DNA from: Paraburkholderia acidicola
GTDB lineage: Bacteria > Pseudomonadota > Gammaproteobacteria > Burkholderiales > Burkholderiaceae
Reading direction: 5' to 3'
Assembly (NCBI RefSeq): GCF_002362315.1
Contig: NZ_MTZV01000006.1
Coordinates: 2,170,001 to 2,234,000, forward strand
Length of the DNA: 64,000 bases
The notes under the pieces were generated by a model that saw only the letters and a list, made by a program, of their open reading frames with translations, did no database searches and was not told where the DNA came from. How positions within the stretch are numbered: position 1 is the stretch's first letter; every line of letters starts with the position of its first letter. This document shows, piece after piece, positions 7,988-17,074 of the stretch. The translations under genes were made by a program, and so were the position numbers.

Positions 7988-9763
7988 ATGGCTGCAATCA
8001 AGAATTCTCTGCCGCGTCGCCGCTTCGACGTTGTCATCGTCGGTGCAGGCGGTTCGGGCATGCGTGCGTCGCTGCAACTCGCGCGCGCAGGCCTGTCGGT
8101 CTGCGTGCTGTCGAAGGTGTTCCCGACGCGCTCGCACACGGTCGCCGCGCAAGGCGGTATCGGTGCTTCGCTCGGCAACATGAGCGAAGACAACTGGCAC
8201 TACCACTTCTACGACACGATCAAGGGTTCCGACTGGCTCGGCGACCAGGATGCGATCGAATTCATGTGCCGTGAAGCGCCGAATGCGGTCTACGAACTCG
8301 AACACATGGGCATGCCGTTCGACCGTAATGCCGACGGCACGATCTATCAGCGTCCGTTTGGCGGCCACACCGCGAACTACGGCGAAAAGCCGGTGCAACG
8401 TGCCTGCGCGGCAGCGGACCGGACCGGTCACGCGCTGCTGCACACGCTGTATCAGCAGAACGTCGCGGCGAAGACGCAGTTCTTCGTCGAATGGATGGCG
8501 CTCGATCTGATTCGCGACGCCGAAGGCGACGTGCTCGGCGTGACCGCGCTCGAAATGGAAACCGGCGACGTCTATATCCTCGAAGGCAAGACCACGTTGT
8601 TCGCCACAGGCGGCGCGGGCCGGATCTTCGCGGCATCGACGAATGCGTTCATCAACACCGGCGACGGTCTTGGCATGGCGGCCCGCTCGGGCATCGCGCT
8701 GCAGGACATGGAATTCTGGCAATTCCACCCCACCGGCGTGGCCGGTGCCGGCGTGCTGATTACCGAAGGCGTGCGCGGCGAAGGCGGCATTCTGCGCAAC
8801 TCGGACGGCGAGCGCTTCATGGAGCGCTATGCACCGACGCTGAAGGATCTGGCGCCGCGTGACTTCGTCTCGCGTTCGATGGATCAGGAAATCAAGGAAG
8901 GCCGTGGCGTGGGTCCGAACAAGGACCATGTGCTGCTCGACCTGTCGCACATCGGCGCCGAGACGATCATGAAGCGTCTGCCGTCCATTCGCGAAATCGC
9001 GCTGAAGTTCGCGAACGTCGATTGCATCAAGGAACCGATCCCGGTTGTGCCGACCATCCACTACCAGATGGGCGGCATTCCGACGAACATCCACGGGCAG
9101 GTGGTGGGGACGTCGAAGGGTCACGAAGATCCGGTCAACGGTTTTTACGCAGTGGGCGAATGCTCGTGTGTGTCGGTGCACGGTGCGAACCGTCTCGGCA
9201 CGAACTCGCTGCTCGATCTTGTGGTGTTCGGCCGCGCGGCCGGCAACCACATCGTCAAGCACGTGCGCGAGATCAAGGACCACAAGCCGCTGCCGGCCGA
9301 TGCCGCCGAGTTCTCGCTGGCACGTCTCGACAAGCTCACGAAGTCGACGTCGGGCGAATACACGCAGGCCATCGCCGGCGACATCCGTGCATCGATGCAG
9401 GCGCATGCAGGCGTGTTCCGTACGTCGAAGCTGCTGGCCGAAGGCGTCGACAAGATCAAGGAACTGGCTGAGCGGGTGGAACACGTTCATCTGAAGGACA
9501 AGTCGAAGGTGTTCAACACGGCACGTGTCGAAGCGCTGGAACTGGCGAACCTGATCGAAGTGGCACGCGCCACGATGGTCTCCGCCGAAGCGCGCAAGGA
9601 AAGCCGCGGTGCGCACGCGCAGAGCGACTTCGAACATCGCGACGACGAAAACTGGCTGCGTCACACGCTGTGGTTCAGCGAAGGCGATCGCCTCGACTAC
9701 AAGCCGGTGCATATGCAGCCGCTGACGGTCGAATCGGTACCGCCGAAAGCGCGGACGTTCTAA
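7988..9763 (+). CDS. sdhA: succinate dehydrogenase flavoprotein subunit
   Basis: Catalytic FAD subunit of complex II, oxidising succinate to fumarate at the cytoplasmic face. 591 residues, the standard length. It has the FAD-binding GAGGSGMRASLQLA near residues 18-31, the covalent flavinylation segment RSHTVAAQGG, active-site stretches HPTG and RGEGG, and SVHGANRLGTNSLLDL near residue 400. The chosen ATG at 7988 follows the sdhD stop by four bases; an in-frame start further upstream would run through sdhD and add a non-homologous tail. A 627-residue antisense reading frame over this gene is a codon-bias shadow. Confidence 0.97.
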   Translation: MAAIKNSLPRRRFDVVIVGAGGSGMRASLQLARAGLSVCVLSKVFPTRSHTVAAQGGIGASLGNMSEDNWHYHFYDTIKGSDWLGDQDAIEFMCREAPNAVYELEHMGMPFDRNADGTIYQRPFGGHTANYGEKPVQRACAAADRTGHALLHTLYQQNVAAKTQFFVEWMALDLIRDAEGDVLGVTALEMETGDVYILEGKTTLFATGGAGRIFAASTNAFINTGDGLGMAARSGIALQDMEFWQFHPTGVAGAGVLITEGVRGEGGILRNSDGERFMERYAPTLKDLAPRDFVSRSMDQEIKEGRGVGPNKDHVLLDLSHIGAETIMKRLPSIREIALKFANVDCIKEPIPVVPTIHYQMGGIPTNIHGQVVGTSKGHEDPVNGFYAVGECSCVSVHGANRLGTNSLLDLVVFGRAAGNHIVKHVREIKDHKPLPADAAEFSLARLDKLTKSTSGEYTQAIAGDIRASMQAHAGVFRTSKLLAEGVDKIKELAERVEHVHLKDKSKVFNTARVEALELANLIEVARATMVSAEARKESRGAHAQSDFEHRDDENWLRHTLWFSEGDRLDYKPVHMQPLTVESVPPKARTF

Positions 9764-9790
9764 GCCCAAGCCAAATCAAAGGAACTGGAA

Positions 9791-10495
9791 ATGGCCACGC
9801 GAATTTTTGAAATCTACCGCTACGATCCGGACAAGGATGCAGCGCCGCGCATGCAACGCTACGAGATCGAAATCGACTCGCACGAACGCATGCTGCTCGA
9901 CGCGCTCATCAAGCTGAAGGCGGTCGACGAAACGCTGTCGTTCCGCCGTTCGTGTCGCGAAGGCGTGTGCGGTTCGGACGCGATGAACATCAATGGCAAG
10001 AACGGTCTTGCCTGCCTGACGAACCTCAACGACCTGCCGCACAAGATCGTGCTGCGTCCGCTGCCGGGGCTGCCCGTCGTGCGCGACCTGATCTGCGACT
10101 TCACGCAGTTCTTCAACCAGTACCACTCGATCAAACCGTACCTGATCAACGACACGCCGCCGCCGGAGAAGGAGCGTCTGCAGTCGCCGGAAGAGCGCGA
10201 TGAGCTCGACGGTCTGTACGAGTGCATCCTGTGCGCGAGTTGCTCGACGTCGTGCCCGAGCTTCTGGTGGAATCCGGACAAGTTCGTTGGGCCGGCTGGC
10301 CTGCTGCAAGCCTACCGTTTCATCGCGGATAGCCGCGACGAAGCAACCGGCGAGCGTCTGGACAACCTGGAAGATCCGTATCGTCTGTTCCGCTGCCACA
10401 CCATCATGAACTGTGTCGACGTGTGTCCGAAGGGTTTGAACCCGACGAAGGCGATCGGCAAGATCAAGGAATTGATGGTTCGCCGCGCCGTATAG
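9791..10495 (+). CDS. sdhB: succinate dehydrogenase iron-sulfur subunit
   Basis: Electron-transfer subunit of complex II, 234 residues. The [2Fe-2S] cluster motif starts at C55 and C60 in [10 protein letters not shown] and closes at C75; an Asp replaces the third Cys at position 63, as in Escherichia coli SdhB. The [4Fe-4S] and [3Fe-4S] sites are [19 protein letters not shown] and [22 protein letters not shown] lies about eight bases before the start. The sdhE start codon follows the stop immediately. Confidence 0.97.
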   Translation: MATRIFEIYRYDPDKDAAPRMQRYEIEIDSHERMLLDALIKLKAVDETLSFRRSCREGVCGSDAMNINGKNGLACLTNLNDLPHKIVLRPLPGLPVVRDLICDFTQFFNQYHSIKPYLINDTPPPEKERLQSPEERDELDGLYECILCASCSTSCPSFWWNPDKFVGPAGLLQAYRFIADSRDEATGERLDNLEDPYRLFRCHTIMNCVDVCPKGLNPTKAIGKIKELMVRRAV

Positions 10496-10496
10496 C

Positions 10497-10769
10497 ATGG
10501 AAGAAGCTTCGCACCAGTCCGACCCGCTTCGCCGCGCACGCCTTCGCTGGCGCGCCCGGCGCGGCTTGCTGGAAAACGATCTGATCTTCGAGCGTTTTTT
10601 CGGCAAATACGAGCATGACCTCAGCGATGCCGATGTCGGCGCCCTTACGCGCCTGCTCGAGCTGAGCGATAACGACCTGATGGACTTGCTGCTTGCACGC
10701 AAGGAACCGGAAGGCGAACTTGCTGACCCGGATGTCATACGGGTGCTGCAGCTGCTGCGTACCGTGTAA
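10497..10769 (+). CDS. sdhE: FAD assembly factor SdhE
   Basis: 90-residue cytoplasmic protein (DUF339/TPR-domain YgfY family) needed for covalent attachment of FAD to SdhA. The diagnostic RGLLENDLI is at residues 22-30, matching the conserved RGxxE motif. It starts one base after the sdhB stop, so it is in the sdh operon and probably translationally coupled. Confidence 0.94.
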   Translation: MEEASHQSDPLRRARLRWRARRGLLENDLIFERFFGKYEHDLSDADVGALTRLLELSDNDLMDLLLARKEPEGELADPDVIRVLQLLRTV

Positions 10770-10882
10770 GCATCTCGAGTAGACGCACGCAGCGCAAGTA
10801 GCGCACGCGTGCGGTGCTGCCGGTGCTACCGGGCGTGCAGATTATCGAAACCCTGTTTCCATACTTCGATTGAGGATGTGCC

Positions 10883-12184
10883 ATGACCCCGTCTGATGTA
10901 AAAGCCACGCTATCGTTCAGCGACAATTCGCCGAGCGTTGAAATGCCGATCTACAAGGGCACCCTTGGCCCGGACGTGATCGACATCCGCAAACTGTACG
11001 GCCAGACCGGCAAGTTCACGTACGACCCCGGCTTTATGTCGACGGCGTCGTGCAACTCGGCGATCACGTATATCGACGGGGACAAGGGCGAGCTGCTGTA
11101 CCGCGGCTACCCGATCGACAACCTCGCGCAGAACGCCGACTTCCTCGAAACCTGCTTCCTGTTGCTGAAGGGCGAACTGCCGAACAAGCAGGAAAAGGAC
11201 GAGTTCGTCGACACCGTCACGAAGCACACGATGGTGCACGAGCAGATGCAGTTTTTCTTCCGCGGCTTCCGCCGCGATGCACACCCGATGGCGATTCTGG
11301 TTGCCGCTGTCGGTGCGCTGTCGGCGTTCTATCACGACTCGCTCGACATCAATAACCCGCGTCATCGCGACGTATCGGCAATCCGCATGATCGCGAAGCT
11401 GCCGACGCTGGTTGCGATGGCCTACAAGTACAGCATCGGCCAGCCGTTCGTGTATCCGCGCAACGACCTGTCGTACAGCGCGAACTTCATGCGCATGATG
11501 TTCTCGAATCCGTGCGAGGAATATAAGGTCAACGACGTGCTGGTGCGCGCGCTCGACCGCATCCTGATCCTGCATGCGGACCATGAGCAGAACGCGTCGA
11601 CATCGACGGTGCGGCTGGCGGGTTCGTCGGGTGCGAATCCGTTTGCGTGTATCGCGGCCGGTATCGCGTGCCTGTGGGGTCCGGCACACGGCGGTGCGAA
11701 TGAAGCAGCGCTGAACATGCTTGAAGAAATCGGTTCGATCGACAACATTCCTGAGTTCATCAAGCAGGTGAAGGACAAGAACTCGGGCGTGAAGCTGATG
11801 GGCTTCGGTCACCGTGTGTACAAGAACTACGATCCGCGCGCGAAGCTGATGCGCGAGACGTGCTACGAAGTGCTGGAAGAACTGGGCCTGCATGACGACC
11901 CGCTCTTCAAGCTCGCGATGGAACTCGAAAAGATCGCGCTCGAAGACGAATACTTCGTGTCGCGCAAGCTGTACCCGAACGTCGATTTCTACTCGGGCAT
12001 CGTGCAACGCGCACTGGGTATCCCGACGTCGATGTTCACGTGCATCTTCTCGATGGCGCGTACGGTGGGCTGGATTGCGCAATGGAACGAAATGATCGCC
12101 GATCCGGAACAGAAGATTGGCCGTCCGCGTCAGTTGTTCGTCGGTGAGACGTCGCGCGAAGCGAAGCCGATCGCGCAGCGCTAA
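10883..12184 (+). CDS. gltA: type II citrate synthase
   Basis: Condenses acetyl-CoA and oxaloacetate, the entry step of the TCA cycle. 433 residues, typical of the hexameric NADH-sensitive proteobacterial enzyme with an N-terminal beta domain (residues 1-60). Active-site stretches are [25 protein letters not shown] (first catalytic His region), [10 protein letters not shown], and [22 protein letters not shown] lies a few bases before the ATG. It is separated from sdhE by 113 bases and closed by a strong terminator. Confidence 0.97.
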   Translation: MTPSDVKATLSFSDNSPSVEMPIYKGTLGPDVIDIRKLYGQTGKFTYDPGFMSTASCNSAITYIDGDKGELLYRGYPIDNLAQNADFLETCFLLLKGELPNKQEKDEFVDTVTKHTMVHEQMQFFFRGFRRDAHPMAILVAAVGALSAFYHDSLDINNPRHRDVSAIRMIAKLPTLVAMAYKYSIGQPFVYPRNDLSYSANFMRMMFSNPCEEYKVNDVLVRALDRILILHADHEQNASTSTVRLAGSSGANPFACIAAGIACLWGPAHGGANEAALNMLEEIGSIDNIPEFIKQVKDKNSGVKLMGFGHRVYKNYDPRAKLMRETCYEVLEELGLHDDPLFKLAMELEKIALEDEYFVSRKLYPNVDFYSGIVQRALGIPTSMFTCIFSMARTVGWIAQWNEMIADPEQKIGRPRQLFVGETSREAKPIAQR

Positions 12185-12212
12185 AACGATAAGTAGCGGT
12201 AGCTGCAAAGAG

Positions 12213-12247
12213 AACGCCCCGACGGTGAAAGCCGTCGGGGCGTTTTT
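12213..12247 (+). terminator. intrinsic terminator after gltA
   Basis: A 13-bp perfect stem, AACGCCCCGACGG with its complement, has a six-base loop and is followed by six T. It ends the sdh-gltA transcription run and separates it from the oppositely oriented autotransporter gene. Confidence 0.92.
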
Positions 12248-12305
12248 TATGGTGCGGTAGTTCGCGTAGGGACAAGACCGCGCTAGCGGCCTTGTCCCGT
12301 GTCCC

Positions 12306-15300
12306 TTACCACTGCATCGAGGCACCAATCCCGTATGCAGTCCCTGCCGAACTCGTACCGACCCCGGCGCGCATCTTGATGTTGTTCGTGATGCGCGCGG
12401 TCGCTCCCACAGCGACCGCCTGGTAGCCCTGGAAGGACCCGACGCCTACCCCCATCGAGAGCGATTTGCCTTGATCCACCTCCGGGATCATCGAGAGCGC
12501 GGTCGCGGCGGCAATACCCGAATAAGCGGTTCTTGCCGTGCTGTTGACGCTCTGCTGCAACTGGCCCACCGCCTGATTCGTGTAGTTATTCGCCTGACTG
12601 AGCGTGGCGTTGAGCTGGTTGAGGTTGACCGCGTCGGTGCCCTGCGTGCCGGCAGCCACATTCGTGACCTGGCGTTGCTGGTTCGCGCTGCCCATCGAAA
12701 CGACGTTTGAACGGCCACCGTCATCCGAGCCGGCGCCGATTGCCACGGAATTGGAACCGGCTGTGACGTGCGGCTTGTCGGTGCCCTTGCCGTTCATGTC
12801 CGTTGCGACGCCGTTGTTGTTGGCCGCGGTCGTCGAGCTGTTGCTGATGCTGGTCGAGAGTGACGACACCTGGTTATTCACGCTGGTCGATAGCGAAGCG
12901 ACGGTGTTGTTGGTGCTCGAGAGACCTGTCGATAGCGAGTTGACGCTCGTTTGAGTCGACGTAGACAGCGATGTCAGGTTGCTGTTGGTGGTGCTGAGAC
13001 CGGTCGACAACGATCCGACTGCGGTCGACGTAGAGGTCGACAGCGAGGCGACGTTGGCGTTGGTGGCGCCCAGTCCCGTGGATAGCGAAGCGACCACGCT
13101 GTTGGTCGCGAACAACTGGCTGCCGTTGATCGCGTCGGTGCTGCTCGATGTGATCTGGCCGGCTGCGACGTTGGTGACCTGCCGTTCGTGATTCGGAGCG
13201 CCGACGCTGAACACGCCATCGGAATTGGCGCCCGCAAACCCACCGAAGAACAGCCCCCCGATCGTGACCGACGAGACGGGGGCAGAGGCTGGCGCAGTGA
13301 CAGAGCCGTTACCGATGGCGACCGAGTTAGCAACGCTGGCGGTTGCGCCCAGGCCCATGGCGATCGAATTGCTGGCGCTGGCGGTCGCATTCTGACCGAT
13401 GGCCGTCGAGTCGCTAGCATTGGCGGTCGAATTCAAGCCGATGGCGACGCTGTCTCCACCGCTCGCGACGCTGTCCGCACCAGTCGAGTTGGCATGGAAG
13501 TACTTGGTGCCCTTGTTACTGATGTTGTTGAGGGCGTCTCCGACGTTGTTATTGGACGTCGTCGAACCGTTGGCGTTGTAGGTGACATAAGTCGGCGGCG
13601 AGATCTTGCCGGTAGTCGAATCGTAGCTTGCACCACCACCCAACGCCGAGGCCGTGGAAGTACCCAGAGCGTTCGTATTGGTTGTGATGGAGCTGATGCC
13701 GGTGGACAACGAGCTAAGCCCAGTCGATGTCGAGGTCGACAGTGTCGTCAAGCTGCTGTTAGTCGAGCTCAGACCAGTGGACAGCGATGTGACGTTGCTC
13801 GTCAGGGTCTGCAGTCCAGTAGACGTCGACGTCGACAGCGAAGTGAGGTTGCTGTTCGTCGTGGACAGACCGCTGGATGTCGAGGTGGATAGCGACGCGA
13901 CGGAGCTCGTGGTGGTCGACAGGCCGGTGGACAGCGAATTGATGCCGGTCGAAGCCGATGTCGAGAGCGACGTCAGGTTCAGGTTCGTGGTCGACAAGCC
14001 GGTGGACAAGGAGTTGATGCCGGTCGATGCCGACGTCGAGAGCGACACCACATTCGCGTTGGTAGTCGACAGACCGGTGGACAGCGAGTTGATGCCAGTC
14101 GATGCCGACGTCGAGAGACTACCGACGTTGCTGTTGGTCGTACTCAGACCAGTCGACAACGAATTCACACCCGTCGATAGCGAACTGATCCCACTCGACG
14201 TGGAACTCGACAGGCTCGTTACGTTGCTGTTGGTCGTACTCAGGCCGGTCGACAGCGAACTCACGCCCGTCGACAGCGAGCTGATCCCGTTCGATGTAGA
14301 ACTCGACAGGCTCGTCACATTGCTGTTGGTCGTGCTGAGCCCAGTCGACAGCGAGGTGATGCCACTCGATGTGGAGCTCGACAGACTCGTCACATTGCTA
14401 TTGGTCGTGCTCAATCCAGTAGACAGCGAATTCACACCCGTCGACAGCGAACCGATACCGCTCGACGTCGAGCTCGACAGGCTCGCGAGATTGCTATTGG
14501 TCGTGCTCAGACCGGTCGACAGACTGCTAAAGCCCGACGACAGGGTGCCGACGCCGGTCGACAGCGAGTTGACCGCGCCATTCGTCGCAAAGAGCTGCGA
14601 GCCGTTGATCGCATCGGTGCTGGTTCCTGTGATCCGGCCTGCAGCCACGTTGGTGATCTGGCGTTCCTTGTTCAGGTCACCCACCGATACCACGCCAACC
14701 GGCGCTCCCCCCGCGTAGGTAGAGGACTGCCCGCCAACCGTTCCGGTCGGCGTGGGATTGGCCGCCGCGGTGACAGAGCTGCTGCCCAGCGCCACGCTGT
14801 TCGCGGTACTGACCACCGCACCGTTGCCGATCGCCACGCCATTGGACACCGACGCGCTGGCATTCGGACCCAACGCCATCGCATTTACACCGGTCGCGCC
14901 GTCGTTGTTGAAATTGCCCTGTTGCGTGCCGTTGTCGTTAACGCTGTAGTAGTGCGTGCGCGTAGCCGACACGACGGTGGACAGGCTCGATACGTTGCTG
15001 CCCGTCGTGCTCAGTCCGGTGGACAACGACGTGATGCCCGTCGAGGTCGATGTGGACAACGTGTTCAGGCCGGTCGACAGCGAACCGATACCGGCCGAAG
15101 TCGTGGTCGACAGACTGGTGACACTGCTGGTCGTAGTGCTCAACCCGGTCGACAGGGTGTTGATACCGGTCGAAGTAGACGTGGAAAGCGAGCCGATACT
15201 CGTCGATGTCGAACTCGACAGGCTCGCGACGCTGGTGCTGGTCGTGCTCAGGCCGGTCGAAAGGCTGGTCACGCTGGCGGCCGTAGCGGTCGACAGCGAT

Positions 15301-16349
15301 ACCACGTTGTTCGCGACGCTGAACAACTCACTGCCGTTCACTGCATCGGTACTGGTCGAGGTTACGCGGCCTGCCGCGACGTTCGTGATCTGCCGCTCGG
15401 CGCCAGGTGCACCGACACTCACTACGCCGCCAGGCGTGGGGCCGGCGAATGGCCCGAAGGTGGTCGAACCGATCGTGACGTTGGCCACCGGGTTGGCAGC
15501 TGCGGTGACGGATTGCGCGCCCAACGCAACGGAGTTATCCGTTCCCGCGACCGCACCCGAGCCAAGCGCAACGGACAGGCTCCCAGACGCACGGGTCTGC
15601 GTGGTCGCATCGTAGTTGATGCCCGCGGTGCCAGTATTGTCCGAACCGATCGCGATGGAGCCTGTGCCCGAAGCAAGCGATGACTGGCCGACGGCAATGG
15701 CCCCCGCCCCGGATGCCCACGATACCGAACCCAGCGACAGTGAATAGTCACCATCCGCAGCGCTCTGCCGGCCGATGGCAATACCTGCGGCACCATTCGA
15801 CAACGCGGCTGCTCCGATAGAAACGCTGCCATTCTGCAAGGCCGCGGCCGCGGGTCCCAACGCCACCGAGAGTGCGCCAGTGGCCGTCGTGTTAGCACCA
15901 ATAGCCGTCCCGCCCGAACTGGTTGCCGAGGCATTGTCGCCAAGTGCCACACCGCAATTGGCCACGGTGAAATTGGCACCTGGAGTCGAGGTCGGAGAGT
16001 TACCTGGGTTCTTGCGATCAACCGTGGCGGAGCACGGTGTGGTTGTGTTGGTGATGATGACCTTTGCCGTACCGGCCGATTGCGTGCCGGATAGCGCAGT
16101 TTGTGTGGTCTGCGCAAGAGACGGAACCGCATACCCCAGCCCAAGCGCAGTCGCGATGCAAAACGCGATGCTATTCAGCCTGAGCGAACTCGGAGCAGGC
16201 GTCGCTGGTCCGTTGCCGGACAAAGCCGTTTCAGTGCCGGTTCGCTTGACCGCCGACTGATTGGGTTTCCCGTTTGACGAGGTGAGTTCTGACGCCGCAA
16301 TCCAGGATTGAAGCGCGTCATTCCAGATAGAACGGTAGGCTCGATTCAT
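12306..16349 (-). CDS. trimeric autotransporter adhesin (YadA/Hia-type)
   Basis: 1347 residues, surface-exposed type Vc secretion product. Residues 1-28 (MNRAYRSIWNDALQSWIAAS) are an extended signal peptide region, followed by a hydrophobic core and cleavage near PSLAQ at about 80. A YadA-like head of degenerate 14-residue repeats (for example NGSVSIGAAALSNGAAG) spans about 130-290. Three neck/connector modules end in variants of RQ(I/V)TNVAAG and TDA(I/V)NGS(E/Q)LF, each followed by an S/T/L-rich stalk. The C-terminal 70 or so residues are the YadA membrane anchor, ending GIGASMQW with an aromatic terminus. The stalks are almost free of charged residues. Family certain; the ligand is unknown. 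Confidence 0.95.
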   Translation of the reverse strand: MNRAYRSIWNDALQSWIAASELTSSNGKPNQSAVKRTGTETALSGNGPATPAPSSLRLNSIAFCIATALGLGYAVPSLAQTTQTALSGTQSAGTAKVIITNTTTPCSATVDRKNPGNSPTSTPGANFTVANCGVALGDNASATSSGGTAIGANTTATGALSVALGPAAAALQNGSVSIGAAALSNGAAGIAIGRQSAADGDYSLSLGSVSWASGAGAIAVGQSSLASGTGSIAIGSDNTGTAGINYDATTQTRASGSLSVALGSGAVAGTDNSVALGAQSVTAAANPVANVTIGSTTFGPFAGPTPGGVVSVGAPGAERQITNVAAGRVTSTSTDAVNGSELFSVANNVVSLSTATAASVTSLSTGLSTTSTSVASLSSSTSTSIGSLSTSTSTGINTLSTGLSTTTSSVTSLSTTTSAGIGSLSTGLNTLSTSTSTGITSLSTGLSTTGSNVSSLSTVVSATRTHYYSVNDNGTQQGNFNNDGATGVNAMALGPNASASVSNGVAIGNGAVVSTANSVALGSSSVTAAANPTPTGTVGGQSSTYAGGAPVGVVSVGDLNKERQITNVAAGRITGTSTDAINGSQLFATNGAVNSLSTGVGTLSSGFSSLSTGLSTTNSNLASLSSSTSSGIGSLSTGVNSLSTGLSTTNSNVTSLSSSTSSGITSLSTGLSTTNSNVTSLSSSTSNGISSLSTGVSSLSTGLSTTNSNVTSLSSSTSSGISSLSTGVNSLSTGLSTTNSNVGSLSTSASTGINSLSTGLSTTNANVVSLSTSASTGINSLSTGLSTTNLNLTSLSTSASTGINSLSTGLSTTTSSVASLSTSTSSGLSTTNSNLTSLSTSTSTGLQTLTSNVTSLSTGLSSTNSSLTTLSTSTSTGLSSLSTGISSITTNTNALGTSTASALGGGASYDSTTGKISPPTYVTYNANGSTTSNNNVGDALNNISNKGTKYFHANSTGADSVASGGDSVAIGLNSTANASDSTAIGQNATASASNSIAMGLGATASVANSVAIGNGSVTAPASAPVSSVTIGGLFFGGFAGANSDGVFSVGAPNHERQVTNVAAGQITSSSTDAINGSQLFATNSVVASLSTGLGATNANVASLSTSTSTAVGSLSTGLSTTNSNLTSLSTSTQTSVNSLSTGLSSTNNTVASLSTSVNNQVSSLSTSISNSSTTAANNNGVATDMNGKGTDKPHVTAGSNSVAIGAGSDDGGRSNVVSMGSANQQRQVTNVAAGTQGTDAVNLNQLNATLSQANNYTNQAVGQLQQSVNSTARTAYSGIAAATALSMIPEVDQGKSLSMGVGVGSFQGYQAVAVGATARITNNIKMRAGVGTSSAGTAYGIGASMQW
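12840..13105 (-). repeat. third S/T/L stalk segment of the autotransporter
   Basis: Low-complexity repeats encoding SLSTGL-STTNSN-LTSLSTST units within the adhesin stalk, C-terminal to the third neck module. Shorter than the central stalk; the boundaries are approximate. Confidence 0.7.
13650..14575 (-). repeat. central stalk repeats of the autotransporter
   Basis: About 310 residues built from units such as SLSTGLSTTNSNVT (14 residues) alternating with SLSSSTSSGIT (11 residues), with optional seven-residue SLSTGVN inserts. The DNA repeats are imperfect but close enough to make slippage or recombination plausible. Confidence 0.8.
14965..15310 (-). repeat. first stalk repeats of the autotransporter
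   Basis: About 115 residues of SLSTGLSTT/SLSTSTSTGI units directly after the first neck module (NGSELFSV). The boundaries are approximate. Confidence 0.75.
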
Positions 16350-17016
16350 GACTGAAATTTCCCTAAATCTCTAATAGAGGTTTTGAAAGGTTGAATATCT
16401 CCCCCGTATGTCCCGGCCTTAATCTAGTTGTACTGTTTAGTGAAAGCGTTATTCGAGGCGATGCGATACGTGCACCACGATCGAGCGTGGTGACGCGGTA
16501 ATAAGGACGAAATCGCTCCGCGACGGCCGGTTTCCCGCGTCGACAGTCAGGTACAGCGCGCTGGCGTTTTCACGCCGCGCTCAGCCTGTGCCAAAGCTCA
16601 AAAGAGAAGGAATCGATCCGTCGATAAGCTGAAGGTCTGGCGCCAGATCCACAGGCCGTACGCCCGGCATCGCACGGCGTATCGGCAAAGTGTCAGGAAC
16701 ACTGCTTGGTCTGTAGAGGCACCGGCAAGATTGGTTAGTCGCGACTTACGCCATTTGGGTTACTCACTGCATTGCCAGCAAACACTGATTCAATCAACGC
16801 TGGGATGGTATCAGCGCCCGCAGCCGTGTCAATATAATTCGATATAACCCGTACATTTTGTGCGGTGTGCATTAACGCTTATTGATTCAAAAATGAAACA
16901 AAATGATCGCAAGGTTATTTGCATTAAATGCGCGGTGATTAAAGTCGCACCGTCAAATGGATAAATGCCAAGCTCTGAGGCGGCCAACTATCTGTCCGTT
17001 TCGGCCAGGCGCACAC
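16350..17016. other. long intergenic region upstream of the adhesin
   Basis: No gene with family resemblance. The stretch from about 16820 to 16950 is clearly AT-richer than the rest of the window (runs such as ATTCAAAAATGAAACAAAAT). An 11-base palindrome CTCTAATAGAG lies at 16369-16379, about 20 bases before the adhesin start codon. The remaining sequence is unremarkable. Confidence 0.6.
16805..16832 (-). promoter_or_regulatory. possible sigma-70 promoter for the adhesin
   Basis: On the minus strand a perfect TTGACA (16827-16832) is followed after 16 bases by TACCAT (16805-16810), four of six to the -10 consensus. It would imply a 5' untranslated leader of about 450 bases. It sits at the edge of the AT-rich segment. 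It rests on motif match only. Confidence 0.3.
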
Positions 17017-17059
17017 AAAAAAGGATGCCTGTTTCCTCGTTCGGTAAAAACAGGCATCC
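17017..17059 (-). terminator. intrinsic terminator after the AraC gene
   Basis: On the minus strand, the 12-bp stem GGATGCCTGTTT with its complement has a 13-base loop and is followed by six T. It lies 15 bases past the stop codon of the AraC-type regulator. Confidence 0.9.
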
Positions 17060-17074
17060 CGTCTGAATCCAGAT

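Noticed and set aside
7886-9769. 627-codon open frame antisense to sdhA
   Set aside because: Arg/His-rich translation without any family pattern; exactly opposite a certain gene. It arises from the GC-rich third-position bias.
13650-14575. Regular repeats that might suggest a CRISPR array
   Set aside because: Repeats are in frame, imperfect and without unique spacers; they encode the adhesin stalk.
13188-15683. Plus-strand frames across the autotransporter stalk, rich in VDSELMPVD-type repeats
   Set aside because: They mirror the repetitive stalk codons on the other strand; there is no ribosome site or known family.
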